Shown piece by piece: positions 8,151 to 20,618 of a stretch of 64,000 nucleotides of DNA (positions within the stretch are counted from its first letter, which is position 1; every line of letters starts with the position of its first letter). Made by a program: the position numbers and the translations under genes. Origin of the DNA: Ramlibacter montanisoli (GTDB lineage Bacteria; Pseudomonadota; Gammaproteobacteria; Burkholderiales; Burkholderiaceae_C); the NCBI RefSeq assembly GCF_013087525.1, contig NZ_JABFCS010000002.1:229894-293893 (forward strand). Reading direction: 5' to 3'. The notes under the pieces were generated by a model, which was given only the letters and a program-made list of their open reading frames with translations, made no database searches and was not told where the DNA came from.

Positions 8151-9107
8151 ATGAGCACCCGCCCCGTCGTCCTGCAAGCCCTGTCCCTGCTGCCCTCGCT
8201 GGAGCGGCAGCTGAACGAAACCTACACCGTGCACCGCCTGCCGCCGGCCGGCGCGGAGCGCGACGCCTTCCTGGTCGCGCGCGGCGGCGAGTTCGATGCG
8301 CTGGTCACGTCCGCGGCGGGTGGTGCCGACGCGAAGCTGATCAACGCGCTGCCGAAACTGCGCGTGATCTCCAGCTTCGGCGTCGGGCTCGACCAGCTCG
8401 ACGTGGCCGCGGCCACAAGACGCGGCATCCCGGTGGGCTACACGCCCGACGTGCTGAACGACTGCGTGGCCGACCTCGCCTTCGGCCTCGTGCTGGCGAC
8501 CGGCCGCCGCATCCCCGAGGGCGACCGCTTCGTGCGCGCCGGCCGCTGGGAGCAGAAGCCCGCGGCGCCCTTCCCGCTCGGATGCCAGGTGAGCGGCGCC
8601 AACCTGGGCATCGTCGGCCTGGGCCGCATCGGCCGCACGATCGCCAGGCGCGCGAGCGGCTTCGAGATGGACGTGCGATACCACAGCCGCCGCGCCGTGG
8701 AAGGCGTGGCCTGGACCTACGAGCCCAGCCTGCTGGAACTCGCGAAGTGGGCCGACTTCCTGGTGGTAATCACCGCCGGCGGCGCCGAGACGCGCCACCT
8801 GATCGACGCCAAGGTGCTGGATGCGCTGGGGCCGCAGGGCTTCCTGGTCAACGTGTCGCGCGGCACGGTCATCGACGAAGCCGCGCTGGTGAAGGCGTTG
8901 CAGGACAAGCGCATCGGCGGCGCCGGCCTCGACGTGTTCGAGCGCGAGCCGCAGGTGCCGCGCGAGCTGTTCGCGCTGGACAACGTGGTGATGGTGCCGC
9001 ACATCGCGAGCGCCACGGTGCAGACGCGCGAGGCCATGGCCAAGCGTGTCATGGACAACCTGGCGGCCTTCTTCGCCGGCCAGCCGCTGCCCAGCGCCGC
9101 GGCGTAG
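8151..9107 (+). CDS. D-2-hydroxyacid dehydrogenase (glyoxylate/hydroxypyruvate reductase-like)
   Basis: 318 residues. NAD(P)-binding Rossmann motif GLGRIGRTIA (about 160), catalytic Arg in NVSRGTVIDE, Glu in LDVFEREP and His in VPHIASATVQT: the complete Arg-Glu-His set of the D-isomer-specific family. It starts 2 bp after the bug stop codon, so the two are co-transcribed. The GHRA/GRHPR-like pattern and the nearby gcl-hyi-glxR operon make glyoxylate or hydroxypyruvate a reasonable substrate, but the specificity cannot be read from sequence. Confidence 0.82.
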   Translation: MSTRPVVLQALSLLPSLERQLNETYTVHRLPPAGAERDAFLVARGGEFDALVTSAAGGADAKLINALPKLRVISSFGVGLDQLDVAAATRRGIPVGYTPDVLNDCVADLAFGLVLATGRRIPEGDRFVRAGRWEQKPAAPFPLGCQVSGANLGIVGLGRIGRTIARRASGFEMDVRYHSRRAVEGVAWTYEPSLLELAKWADFLVVITAGGAETRHLIDAKVLDALGPQGFLVNVSRGTVIDEAALVKALQDKRIGGAGLDVFEREPQVPRELFALDNVVMVPHIASATVQTREAMAKRVMDNLAAFFAGQPLPSAAA

Positions 9108-9119
9108 GCTGCACGCAGC

Positions 9120-9461
9120 CTAGTGCTGCATCACCTCGTCCTCGAACTGAATCTCCAGGACGCAGGGCTGCAGCGCGAACACGTGCATCGCGTCTTCGCG
9201 CTGCGCGCGGTATTCCTCCCCGGCACACAGGATGATGTCCTTGGGGTCGCCGTCGTGGGTGATCCACATGCTGCCGTTCGCGCAGCGCAGCGCCACGCTC
9301 GCGTCCACGCGCTCGAAGATGTAGTGCTCGCCCTTTTCGATCTCCACCGCGAACCTGCGGGTCACGCGGGGCGGTTCACGCATGCGCAGCTCGCGTCCCA
9401 GGATGGAATGGTTGTGCCGCAGCCGTTCCTGCACGAACTGCAGTGAGTCCTCTTTGTTCAT
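9120..9461 (-). CDS. DUF2917 family protein
   Basis: 113 residues; the segment ANGSMWITHDGDPKDIIL is the hallmark of DUF2917, a small beta-rich, probably cytosolic family frequent in Comamonadaceae. AAGGAG stands upstream of the ATG at 9461. It is transcribed convergently to the dehydrogenase gene, with 12 bp between stop codons. Function unknown. Confidence 0.75.
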   Translation of the reverse strand: MNKEDSLQFVQERLRHNHSILGRELRMREPPRVTRRFAVEIEKGEHYIFERVDASVALRCANGSMWITHDGDPKDIILCAGEEYRAQREDAMHVFALQPCVLEIQFEDEVMQH

Positions 9462-9524
9462 CTGTCACTCCTTGCAGGCATGGTGCCGCAAGGGTGTGCG
9501 AATGCCCGCCCTCAGGGTCCGGCA

Positions 9525-9543
9525 GCAGGCGTCGGACGCCTGC
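9525..9543 (-). terminator. GC-rich hairpin downstream of lysR
   Basis: 8-bp perfect stem GCAGGCGT/ACGCCTGC with a 3-base loop, 42 bp after the stop codon of the lysR gene at 9586-10500. It lacks a U-tract, so it may be a weak terminator or an mRNA-stabilising structure. Confidence 0.3.
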
Positions 9544-9585
9544 CTGCGCGGCGGTCAGGGCAGCCTCCTGAGCCGTTCGCAAGGC

Positions 9586-10500
9586 TCAGCCGCGCGGCAG
9601 GCCTTCCCACCAGCGCTCGCCGAAGCGCCCCTGCAGGAAGGCAATGAAGGCGCTCACCTTCTGCGGCACCAGCTTGGGCGAGGGATAGACCGCGTGGATT
9701 TCCTGCTCCGGCAGGCTGTGGCCCTTCAGCACTTCGACGATCGTGCCGGAGGCCAGCGAGTCCGCCGCCACGTACCAAGGCAGTGCGGCGATGCCCATGT
9801 GCGAGCGCGCGGCCGCGAGCACCGCCGACAGGTTGTTGGAGCGCAGGCGCGCCGTCACCGGCACGGTCACCGCCTCGCCGCGCGGCGGCAGCACGCGCCA
9901 GACGTCGCTGCCCTGCACGCTGCTGTAGATCAGCGTCTCGTGCCCGCTCAGGTCCTGCGGCCGCTTGGGCGTGCCCGCCTTGCGCAGGTACTTGGGCGAC
10001 GCCGCCATCAGCCACGGATTGGTCCCGAGGAAGCGCGCGCCCAGCGCCGAATCCGCGAGCTTGCCCATGCGGATCGCCACGTCGATGCCCTGGGCCACCA
10101 GGTCGGTGTAGCGGTCCTCGAAGCTCAGGTCCACCTGCAGCTGCGGGTGCTCGCGCATGAAGTCCAGCGCCAGCGGCACGATCACGCGGCGGCCGAAGGC
10201 CACCGAGCTGCCCACGCGCAGCAGCCCCTGCGCCTGCGTCTGCCGCATGCGCACGACGTTGTCGGCCTCCTCGGCCTCGCGCACGATGATCTTGCACTTC
10301 TCGTAGTACAGCGCGCCCGCCTCGGTGAGGCTCACGCCGCGCGTGTTGCGATTGAGCAGGCGCACCTTCAGGCGGGCCTCGGTCGCGGCCACCTGCTTGG
10401 TGACGGTGGGCTGGGTGGTGGCGAACTCGCGCGCGGCTTTCGAGAAGCTGCCGGTCTCGACGACCCGCACGAACATCTCCATGGCCTGCAGCCGGTCCAT
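9586..10500 (-). CDS. LysR-family transcriptional regulator
   Basis: 304 residues, intact. N-terminal HTH (MDRLQAMEMFVRVVETGSFS, TTQPTVTKQVAATE) and effector domain (LRVGSSVAFGRRVI...IDVAIRMG). The effector pattern is that of the large CrgA/DmlR-like LysR subgroup. Neighbours are not informative: DUF2917 downstream and a receiver protein 25 bp upstream on the same strand. The target is not evident. Confidence 0.82.
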   Translation of the reverse strand: MDRLQAMEMFVRVVETGSFSKAAREFATTQPTVTKQVAATEARLKVRLLNRNTRGVSLTEAGALYYEKCKIIVREAEEADNVVRMRQTQAQGLLRVGSSVAFGRRVIVPLALDFMREHPQLQVDLSFEDRYTDLVAQGIDVAIRMGKLADSALGARFLGTNPWLMAASPKYLRKAGTPKRPQDLSGHETLIYSSVQGSDVWRVLPPRGEAVTVPVTARLRSNNLSAVLAAARSHMGIAALPWYVAADSLASGTIVEVLKGHSLPEQEIHAVYPSPKLVPQKVSAFIAFLQGRFGERWWEGLPRG

Positions 10501-10525
10501 CCGTGGGCTTCTCGCGGCCGCCCGC

Positions 10526-11319
10526 TCAGCGCGGGGTGTGCTCGTTCCAGGCGCGCAGGTCGGTGTCCTGCGGCAGCCCGAGCACCGTGCGCACCACGCT
10601 CAGCACCGCTTCGGGCGCGCAGGGCTTGGTGATGTAGCCGTCCGCGCCGAGGCCGATGCCCTTGATCACGGCCTCGCGCGTGGCCTTGCCGGTCAGCATG
10701 ATCACCGGCACGTCCTTGAGCACCGGGTGCTGGCGCACGCGCTGCAGGATGTCGAAGCCGTCGGCGTCGGGCAGCATCACGTCCAGCAGGATCAGGTCGG
10801 GCACCGGCGGGCGCCGGATCTGCTCGACGACCTCGGCGCGATTGCCCGCCTGCCGCACCTCGAAGCCGGAGAGCGTGAGCAGCGTGGTGGTGAACTTGGC
10901 GAGCGTCGGTTCGTCCTCCACCACCACCGCCGTCAGGCGCTGGCCCGGCTGCGGCGGCTGCGCCGGCGGCCGCTCGCGCGCGATCTGCACGTAGAAGCCG
11001 CTGCGCTGCAGGGAGTTCAGGCCCGCATCGGCCTCGGCCTTGCCGACCGAGCGCTGCAGGCTGCGCAGGTCCGCGTTCCAGGTGAGCGTGAGCGGATCCT
11101 CTTCGACGACGTCCACCATGTGCGCGTTGCGCAGCCTGGTGAAAGTGGTGGCGAACGAGGCCGCGGCCTCCGGCGGCGCTTCTGGAGCACCTCCTCCAGC
11201 TTGAGCACGCCATCGAAGCGCACCAGCAGGTCCAGTTCCGCCGCCGACAGCGTGGTCGCCTTGCTGCGCAGCTGCGCCTGGCCCAGGGACGTGAGTGCGT
11301 AGACGTCGTTCGGATGCAT
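10526..11319 (-). CDS. Response regulator with N-terminal helical domain and C-terminal receiver (one frameshift)
   Basis: About 264 residues after correction. Residues 1-~135 form an unfamiliar mostly helical region ([17 protein letters not shown]...). Residues ~140-255 are a receiver: VVVEDEP, phosphoacceptor Asp in [10 protein letters not shown], Thr in VIMLTGKAT and Lys in YITKPCAP. The frame breaks near 11176 (one base missing after KLEEVLQK). The usual receiver-output order is reversed, so the N-terminal part may be the regulated module. Related proteins are conserved in Comamonadaceae, but I know of no assigned function. A kinase partner is not adjacent. Confidence 0.7.
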
Positions 11320-11471
11320 GCGCCGAGTGTGCCTCCGCCATGGATGGGAAGCAAGCCGGGCCGGTCAGATCGGCGCCGCCCATGCCGCCATGGAATAGGT
11401 CTTATGGCCCGCCGCCGCCTTCCGGCACGGAGGGACCCTGCCTAGAGTCGGTCCATCACAGGAGACGATCC

Positions 11472-13215
<1,744 letters not shown>

Positions 13216-13216
<1 letters not shown>

Positions 13217-13995
13217 TGCCCCGCCTGGCCGCCAACCTGAGCATGCTCTTCACCGAGCTGCCCTTCCTGGAGCGCTTCGCCGCCGCCCGCGCGGCCGGCT
13301 TCGGCGCCGTCGAATACCTGTTCCCCTACGAATTTCCCAAGGAGGAACTCGCTGCGCGCCTGCGCGCGAACGGGCTGAAGCAGGTGCTGCACAACCTGCC
13401 GGCCGGCGACTGGGCGGCGGGCGAGCGCGGCATCGCCTGCCATCCCGGCCGCGTCGATGAATTCCGCGCCGGCGTGGACCGGGCGATCCTCTACGCCCAT
13501 GCGCTGGACTGCGGCCAGCTCAATTGCCTGGCCGGCAAGCTGCCCGGCGGCGTGACGCGCGAGCAGGCGCATGCCACCTTCGTCGCCAACCTGAAGTACG
13601 CGGCGGCGACCCTGCGCCCCGAAGGCATCCGCCTGTTGATCGAGCCGATCAACAGCTGGGACATCCCCGGCTTCTTCCTCACCCGCACCGAGCAGGCGAT
13701 CGCGATCCTGGAGGAAGTGGCGTCCGACAACCTGTACCTGCAGTACGACGTGTACCACGCGCAGCGCATGGAAGGCGAGCTCGCCGCCACGCTGCAGCGC
13801 TACCTGCCGCAGATCGCGCACATCCAGGTGGCCGACAACCCGGGCCGCAACGAGCCCGGCACCGGCGAGATCAACTACGCATTCCTGTTCCGGCACCTCG
13901 ATGCGCTGGGCTGGCGCGGCCACGTGGGCTGCGAGTACCGGCCGCGCACGACGACGCTGGAAGGCCTGGGCTGGATCACGGGGATCGCGCGATGA
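13216..13995 (+). CDS. hyi: Hydroxypyruvate isomerase
   Basis: 259-residue TIM-barrel of the xylose-isomerase-like superfamily. Metal and substrate residues are visible in LLIEPINSWDIPGF, QYDVYHAQ, IQVADNPGRNEPG and CEYRPR. It interconverts hydroxypyruvate and tartronate semialdehyde. It sits between gcl and glxR with overlapping codons on both sides, so the three are translationally coupled. Full length. Confidence 0.9.
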
Positions 13996-14891
13996 CTTCC
14001 GACCCATTGAAGATCGGCTTCATCGGCCTGGGCGTGATGGGCACGCCGATGGCGGGGCACCTGGTCGCCGCCGGCCACCAGCTGTACCTGCACACCCGCA
14101 GCAAGGTGCCGCCCGCACTGGCCGACAGCGGCGCCACCCAATGCATCAACGCCCGCGGCGTCGCGGAACGCGCGGACATCGTGTTCCTCATGCTGCCGGA
14201 CACGCCGGACGTGGAGCAGGTTCTGTTCGGCGAATACGGCGTCGCGGGCGGCCTGGCGCGCGGCAAGCTGGTGGTGGATTGCAGCTCGATCGACCCGATC
14301 GCCACCCGCGCATTCGCCGCGCGCATCCGCGAACGGGGATGCGAGTACGTGGATGCGCCGGTGTCGGGCGGCGAAGTGGGCGCGAGGGCCGCCAGCCTGA
14401 GCATCATGGCCGGCGGCAGCGAAGCGGCGTTCGCGCGCGCGCAGCCGCTGCTGGCGCTGATGGGGAAGAACATCACGCACGTCGGCGCGGTCGGCGACGG
14501 CCAGGTCTGCAAGGTCGCCAACCAGATCGTGGTCGCCCTCAACATCGCGGCGGTGGCCGAGGCGCTGGTGTTCGCATCCAAGGCCGGCGCCGATCCGGCC
14601 AAGGTGCGGCAGGCCCTCCTGGGCGGCTTCGCGTCCTCGCGCGTGCTGGAGGTGCACGGCGAACGGATGATCAAGCGCACCTTCGCGCCGGGCTTCCGGA
14701 TCGCGCTGCACCAGAAGGACCTGAACCTGGCGCTGCAGGGCGCGCGCGCGCTGGGCCTCGCGCTGCCGCAGACTGCGATCGCGGCCCAGCTCATGCAGGC
14801 GTGCGCGGCGCTGGGGCTGTCGCAGTCCGACCACTCGGCCGTGGTGCAGGCGCTGGAAGCGATGGCGCAGCATGCCGTGGCGAACCCTTGA
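13992..14891 (+). CDS. glxR: 2-hydroxy-3-oxopropionate (tartronate semialdehyde) reductase
   Basis: 299 residues, 3-hydroxyisobutyrate-dehydrogenase family. N-terminal GFIGLGVMGTPMA nucleotide-binding loop, VDAPVSGGEVGA substrate loop, catalytic Lys in CKVANQIVV, and a C-terminal helical domain. It reduces the Gcl product to D-glycerate, completing the glycerate pathway. The ATGA overlap with hyi supports co-transcription. A glycerate kinase gene is not present in the window. Confidence 0.9.
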   Translation: MTSDPLKIGFIGLGVMGTPMAGHLVAAGHQLYLHTRSKVPPALADSGATQCINARGVAERADIVFLMLPDTPDVEQVLFGEYGVAGGLARGKLVVDCSSIDPIATRAFAARIRERGCEYVDAPVSGGEVGARAASLSIMAGGSEAAFARAQPLLALMGKNITHVGAVGDGQVCKVANQIVVALNIAAVAEALVFASKAGADPAKVRQALLGGFASSRVLEVHGERMIKRTFAPGFRIALHQKDLNLALQGARALGLALPQTAIAAQLMQACAALGLSQSDHSAVVQALEAMAQHAVANP

Positions 14892-14988
14892 GCCAGCGCA
14901 AGTGGCCTTGAATCCGCGTATTTCTACTCAGAAGGGGGTGGGCGAACGGGCGTAGGGTGGGGTGCACAGAAGAACAGAAGGCACACCC

Positions 14989-17280
<2,292 letters not shown>

Positions 17281-17289
17281 TCGGGCGGC

Positions 17290-17322
17290 ACAAAAAAATA
17301 GAGCGCCCGGCCAGGCGCTCCA
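17290..17322 (-). terminator. Rho-independent terminator for the GlsB-like gene
   Basis: Stem GAGCGCC/GGCGCTC at 17301-17320, followed on the minus strand by TATTTTTTT: a canonical intrinsic terminator 50 bp after the minus-strand membrane-protein gene. It lies just after the maeB stop codon and may also end maeB transcripts, though the plus-strand side lacks a T-run. Confidence 0.75.
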
Positions 17323-17373
17323 TGACGCGGGCGCAGACCCGCGTGGGGTACTTCGTTTCTTATTCGTTTCCGC

Positions 17374-17640
17374 TTAGCGGACGCGGCCGCGGCGGAACAG
17401 GTTCACGATCGCCAGCAGGATGACGGCGCCGATCAGCGACACGACCACCGAGCCGATGCTGATGCCCTGGTTGATGGTGCCCACGCCCACCAGCGGGGAG
17501 ATGAGCCAGCCGCCCAGGAAGGCGCCGACGATACCCACCACGACGTTCAGCAGGATGCCCTGCTGACCGTCAGTGCGCATCACGAGGCTGGCCAGCCAGC
17601 CGACGATACCGCCAATGATCAACCAAATCAGAAAACCCAT
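17374..17640 (-). CDS. GlsB/YeaQ/YmgE-family small stress membrane protein
   Basis: 88 residues, three transmembrane helices with Gly-rich faces (GFLIWLIIGGIVGWLASLVM; NVVVGIVGAFLGGW; LIGAVILLAIVNL) and a basic tail RRGRVR. It matches the transglycosylase-associated/GlsB family, small inner-membrane proteins induced by stress. Strong AAAGGAG upstream of the ATG at 17640. Single gene with its own terminator. Confidence 0.88.
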   Translation of the reverse strand: MGFLIWLIIGGIVGWLASLVMRTDGQQGILLNVVVGIVGAFLGGWLISPLVGVGTINQGISIGSVVVSLIGAVILLAIVNLFRRGRVR

Positions 17641-17807
17641 AGTCGCACTCCTTTAGCCGCGAACGGCGTGTTGTTGATGGTCGGGCCATGGCCTTTTGGG
17701 GGCCACGGTCCACCTGCCCGGGGAGGGCCGGTGCTGCTCACTATGGTTGCGCCAGTAAAGCGCGGGCGTAGGCGGGGAGTGGTCCCGGAGTGCGGGGCTA
17801 GCGCGTG

Positions 17808-17829
17808 GGTACGTCGGACTAGTCGTACC
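17808..17829. promoter_or_regulatory. Inverted repeat upstream of ABC-ureD promoter, possible activator site
   Basis: GGTACG (17808-17813) and CGTACC (17824-17829) form a perfect 6-bp dyad around a 10-bp centre that itself contains GACTAGTC. It ends about 87 bp upstream of the -24/-12 element, a normal distance for an enhancer site. It does not match the NtrC consensus (GCAC-N7-GTGC), so the binding protein, if any, is unknown. Confidence 0.25.
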
Positions 17830-17913
17830 GTAACCGAGCCATTTTTCACGGGTAAGCCCGGTCAGGCGGGAATAAGCGCAGGCCTGACAATACGGCCGCG
17901 CGGGTACAGCTCG

Positions 17914-17931
17914 ACGGCATCGATCTTGCTT
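17914..17931 (+). promoter_or_regulatory. Candidate sigma-54 (-24/-12) promoter of the ABC-ureD operon
   Basis: GGCAT-N5-TTGCT with GG (17916-17917) and GC (17928-17929) exactly 10 bp apart, matching TGGCAC-N5-TTGCW except for one position. Predicted transcription start near 17941 gives a 33-base leader with CGGAG before the ATG at 17974. Sigma-54 control would fit nitrogen-scavenging genes. Confidence 0.45.
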
Positions 17932-17973
17932 TTACCCGTGGGTCCACATATCAAGGCATTCCGGAGCCGATTC

Positions 17974-19008
17974 ATGCACAAGAGGGTATTTCTCCACGCC
18001 ATGGGCGCCGTCGCGCTCGCCACCACCTCGGCCGTCCAGGCGCAAGCCGTCACGCCGATCAAGTTCCAGCTCGACTGGCGCTTCGAGGGTCCGGCCGCGC
18101 TGTTCCTGGTCCCCGCCGCCAAGGGCTACTTCAAGGATGCCAAGCTGGACGTGACCATCGACGCCGGCACCGGCTCCGGCGCTGCGGTCCAGCGCGTGGC
18201 CAGCGGCACCTACGACATGGGCTTCGCCGACATGGCGGCCCTGATGGAGTTCCACGCCAACAACCCGGACGCGCCGAACAAGCCGGTGGGCGTGATGATG
18301 GTCTACAACAACACGCCGGCCGCCGTGATGGCGCTGAAGAAGTCCGGCATCAAGTCGCCGGCCGACCTCACCGGCAAGAAGCTGGGCGCGCCGGTGTTCG
18401 ACGCCGGCCGCCGCGGCTTCCCGATCTTCCAGAAGGCCAACGCGATCCAGAACGTGACCTGGGTGTCCATGGACCCGCCGCTGCGCGAGACCATGCTGGC
18501 GCGCGGCGAGGTCGACGCCATCACCGGCTTCACCTTCACCTCGCTGCTGAACCTGGAAGCGCGCGGCGTGAAGCTGGAGGACGTGGTGACGCTGCCCTAC
18601 CCGCAGTACGGCGTGAAGCTCTATGGCAACGTGATCATCGCCAGCCCCAAGCTGATCCGCGAGAACCCGCAGGCGATCAAGGCCTTCCTGGCCGCCTTCG
18701 CCAAGGGCGCCAAGGAGGCGATGGCCAACCCGGACGCCGCCGCCGAGACGATCAAGGCGCGCGACGGCATCGCCAACATCGACATGGAGAAGCGCCGCTT
18801 CCGCATGGCGATCAACGACGTGATCGCCAGCCCCGACGCCCGCGCCGAAGGCTTCGGCCAGGTCGTTCCCGCGCGCCTGTCGCTGATGGCCTCGCAGGTG
18901 TCCGACGCCTTCAACACCAAGACCCGCGTCAACGCGGACACCGTCTGGAATGGCTCCTTCCTGCCTTCGAAGGCGGAGCTGAACGTGCTGCCGCCCGCGC
19001 GCAAGTGA
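17974..19008 (+). CDS. ABC importer substrate-binding protein (SsuA/TauA/NMT1-like)
   Basis: 344 residues. Signal peptide (ends AVQAQA), then the NMT1/SsuA-like fold: IKFQLDWRFEGPAALFL, GTGSGAAVQRVASGTYDMGFAD and KSPADLTGKKLGAPVFDAGR. This subgroup covers binding proteins for sulfonates, nitrate, pyrimidines and related N- or S-containing solutes, so the ligand is not determined. First gene of binding protein-ATPase-permease-ureD; the ATPase GTG start overlaps its stop codon. Confidence 0.85.
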   Translation: MHKRVFLHAMGAVALATTSAVQAQAVTPIKFQLDWRFEGPAALFLVPAAKGYFKDAKLDVTIDAGTGSGAAVQRVASGTYDMGFADMAALMEFHANNPDAPNKPVGVMMVYNNTPAAVMALKKSGIKSPADLTGKKLGAPVFDAGRRGFPIFQKANAIQNVTWVSMDPPLRETMLARGEVDAITGFTFTSLLNLEARGVKLEDVVTLPYPQYGVKLYGNVIIASPKLIRENPQAIKAFLAAFAKGAKEAMANPDAAAETIKARDGIANIDMEKRRFRMAINDVIASPDARAEGFGQVVPARLSLMASQVSDAFNTKTRVNADTVWNGSFLPSKAELNVLPPARK

Positions 19009-19850
19009 CGGGGCAGGCGCAGGACGTCGCCGCCGCGGGCGGCGACTTTTTCATCCGCTTCTCGGACGTCTGGCTCGCCTACAACGAGGAACTGGAGCAG
19101 GCCGGCCACTTCGCCGTGGAGGCGATCGACCTGAAGGTGCGGCAGGGCGAATTCATCGCCATCGTCGGGCCTTCCGGCTGCGGCAAGTCCACCTTCATGA
19201 AGCTGGCCACCGGCCTGCGGCCGCCCTCGCGCGGCCGGGTCGTGATCGACGGCCAGCCGGTGACCGGGCCGCTGAAGATCTCCGGCATGGCCTTCCAGGC
19301 ACCGTCGCTGCTCCCCTGGCGCACCACGGTGGACAACGTGCTGCTGCCGCTGGAGATCGTGGAGCCCTACCGCAGCCAGTTCAAGCGCAAGAGGCCGGAA
19401 TACGTGGAACGCGCCCGCGCCCTGCTGCGCAAGGTGGGCCTGGCCGGCTACGAGGACAAGTTCCCCTGGCAGCTCTCGGGCGGCATGCAGCAGCGCGCGA
19501 GCATCTGCCGCGCGCTGATCCACGAGCCCAAGATGCTGCTGCTCGACGAGCCCTTCGGCGCGCTCGACGCCTTCACGCGCGAGGAGCTTTGGTGCATCCT
19601 GCGCGACCTGTGGACCGAGCAGCGCTTCAACGTGGTGCTGGTCACGCACGACCTGCGCGAATCGGTGTTCCTGGCCGACACGGTGTACGTGATGAGCCGC
19701 AGCCCCGGCCGCTTCGTGGTGCAGCGGCAGATCGAGCTGCCGCGGCCGCGCGACCTGGAGATCACCTACACCAGGGAGTTCACCGACATCGTGCACGAGC
19801 TGCGCGGGCACATCGGCGCGATCCGCAAGACCACGGAGGTGGCGCCATGA
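19005..19850 (+). CDS. ABC importer ATPase (TauB/SsuB-like)
   Basis: 281 residues. Walker A GPSGCGKST (about 60), Q-loop FQAPSLLPWR, signature LSGGMQQRASICRAL, Walker B MLLLDEPFGALD, H-loop LVTHD: all catalytic elements intact. GTG start overlapping the preceding stop (GTGA). It energises uptake with the permease that follows, with which it overlaps in ATGA. The N-terminal 30 residues before the ATPase core are slightly longer than in SsuB. Confidence 0.9.
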   Translation: MTGQAQDVAAAGGDFFIRFSDVWLAYNEELEQAGHFAVEAIDLKVRQGEFIAIVGPSGCGKSTFMKLATGLRPPSRGRVVIDGQPVTGPLKISGMAFQAPSLLPWRTTVDNVLLPLEIVEPYRSQFKRKRPEYVERARALLRKVGLAGYEDKFPWQLSGGMQQRASICRALIHEPKMLLLDEPFGALDAFTREELWCILRDLWTEQRFNVVLVTHDLRESVFLADTVYVMSRSPGRFVVQRQIELPRPRDLEITYTREFTDIVHELRGHIGAIRKTTEVAP

Positions 19851-20614
19851 GGAACCGCGCCTTCGAGAAATGGGCGCCCTGGCTGCTGGTGGCGGCGGTG
19901 CTGATCCTCTGGCAGGTGGTGGTGCAGGGCTTCGCGATTCCCGAATACCTGTTCCCCTCGCCCTGGGAGATCACCAGGCAGATGGTGGAGTTCAAGGGCC
20001 CGCTGCTGGCCGCGGCCTGGAGCACCTTCTGGGTCACCATGGTGGGCTTCGGCCTGGCCATCGTGGTCGGCGTGATGCTCGGTTTCCTGATCGGGTCCTC
20101 GCGCCTGGCGTACGCCGCGCTCTATCCGCTGATGGTGGGCTTCAACGCGGTGCCCAAGGCGGCGATCGTGCCGATCCTGGTGGTGTGGTTCGGCATCGGC
20201 ATCGGTCCCGGCATCCTGACTGCCTTCCTGATCTCCTTCTTCCCCATCATGGTGAACATCGCCACCGGCCTGGCCACGCTGGAGCCGGAGCTGGAGGACG
20301 TGCTGCGCGTGCTGGGCGCGCGCCGCTGGGACGTGCTGGTGAAGGTGGGCCTGCCGCGCGCCATGCCCTACTTCTACGGCTCGCTGAAGATCGCGATCAC
20401 GCTGGCCTTCGTGGGCACCGTGCTGGCGGAGATGACGGCGGGCGACAGCGGCATCGGCAACCTGATCCAGACCGCGGGCAGCCAGCAGCGCATGCCGCTG
20501 GCCTTCGCCGGGCTGGTCACCATCAGCGTGATGGCGATGGCGATGTACGAGCTGTTCAGCGCGATCGAGAAGCACACCACCGCCTGGGCGCACCGCGGTT
20601 CCCAGGCCGCGTGA
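19847..20614 (+). CDS. ABC importer permease (TauC/SsuC-like)
   Basis: 255 residues with about six transmembrane helices. The EAA-type coupling loop is visible in EDVLRVLGARRWDVLVKVGLPRA. Completes the importer with the two genes upstream. Its stop codon is only 4 bp before ureD, which strongly suggests one transcript with the urease accessory gene and a nitrogenous substrate for the importer. Confidence 0.9.
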   Translation: MRNRAFEKWAPWLLVAAVLILWQVVVQGFAIPEYLFPSPWEITRQMVEFKGPLLAAAWSTFWVTMVGFGLAIVVGVMLGFLIGSSRLAYAALYPLMVGFNAVPKAAIVPILVVWFGIGIGPGILTAFLISFFPIMVNIATGLATLEPELEDVLRVLGARRWDVLVKVGLPRAMPYFYGSLKIAITLAFVGTVLAEMTAGDSGIGNLIQTAGSQQRMPLAFAGLVTISVMAMAMYELFSAIEKHTTAWAHRGSQAA

Positions 20615-20618
20615 GGCC

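Larger units (their letters stand above)
17641..17973. other. 333-bp divergent intergenic region
   Basis: No credible coding sequence. It separates the minus-strand GlsB-like gene from the plus-strand ABC importer operon. The right half is less GC-rich and holds the candidate sigma-54 element and an upstream inverted repeat listed separately. A GGCCATGGCC palindrome lies near 17685. Confidence 0.5.
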
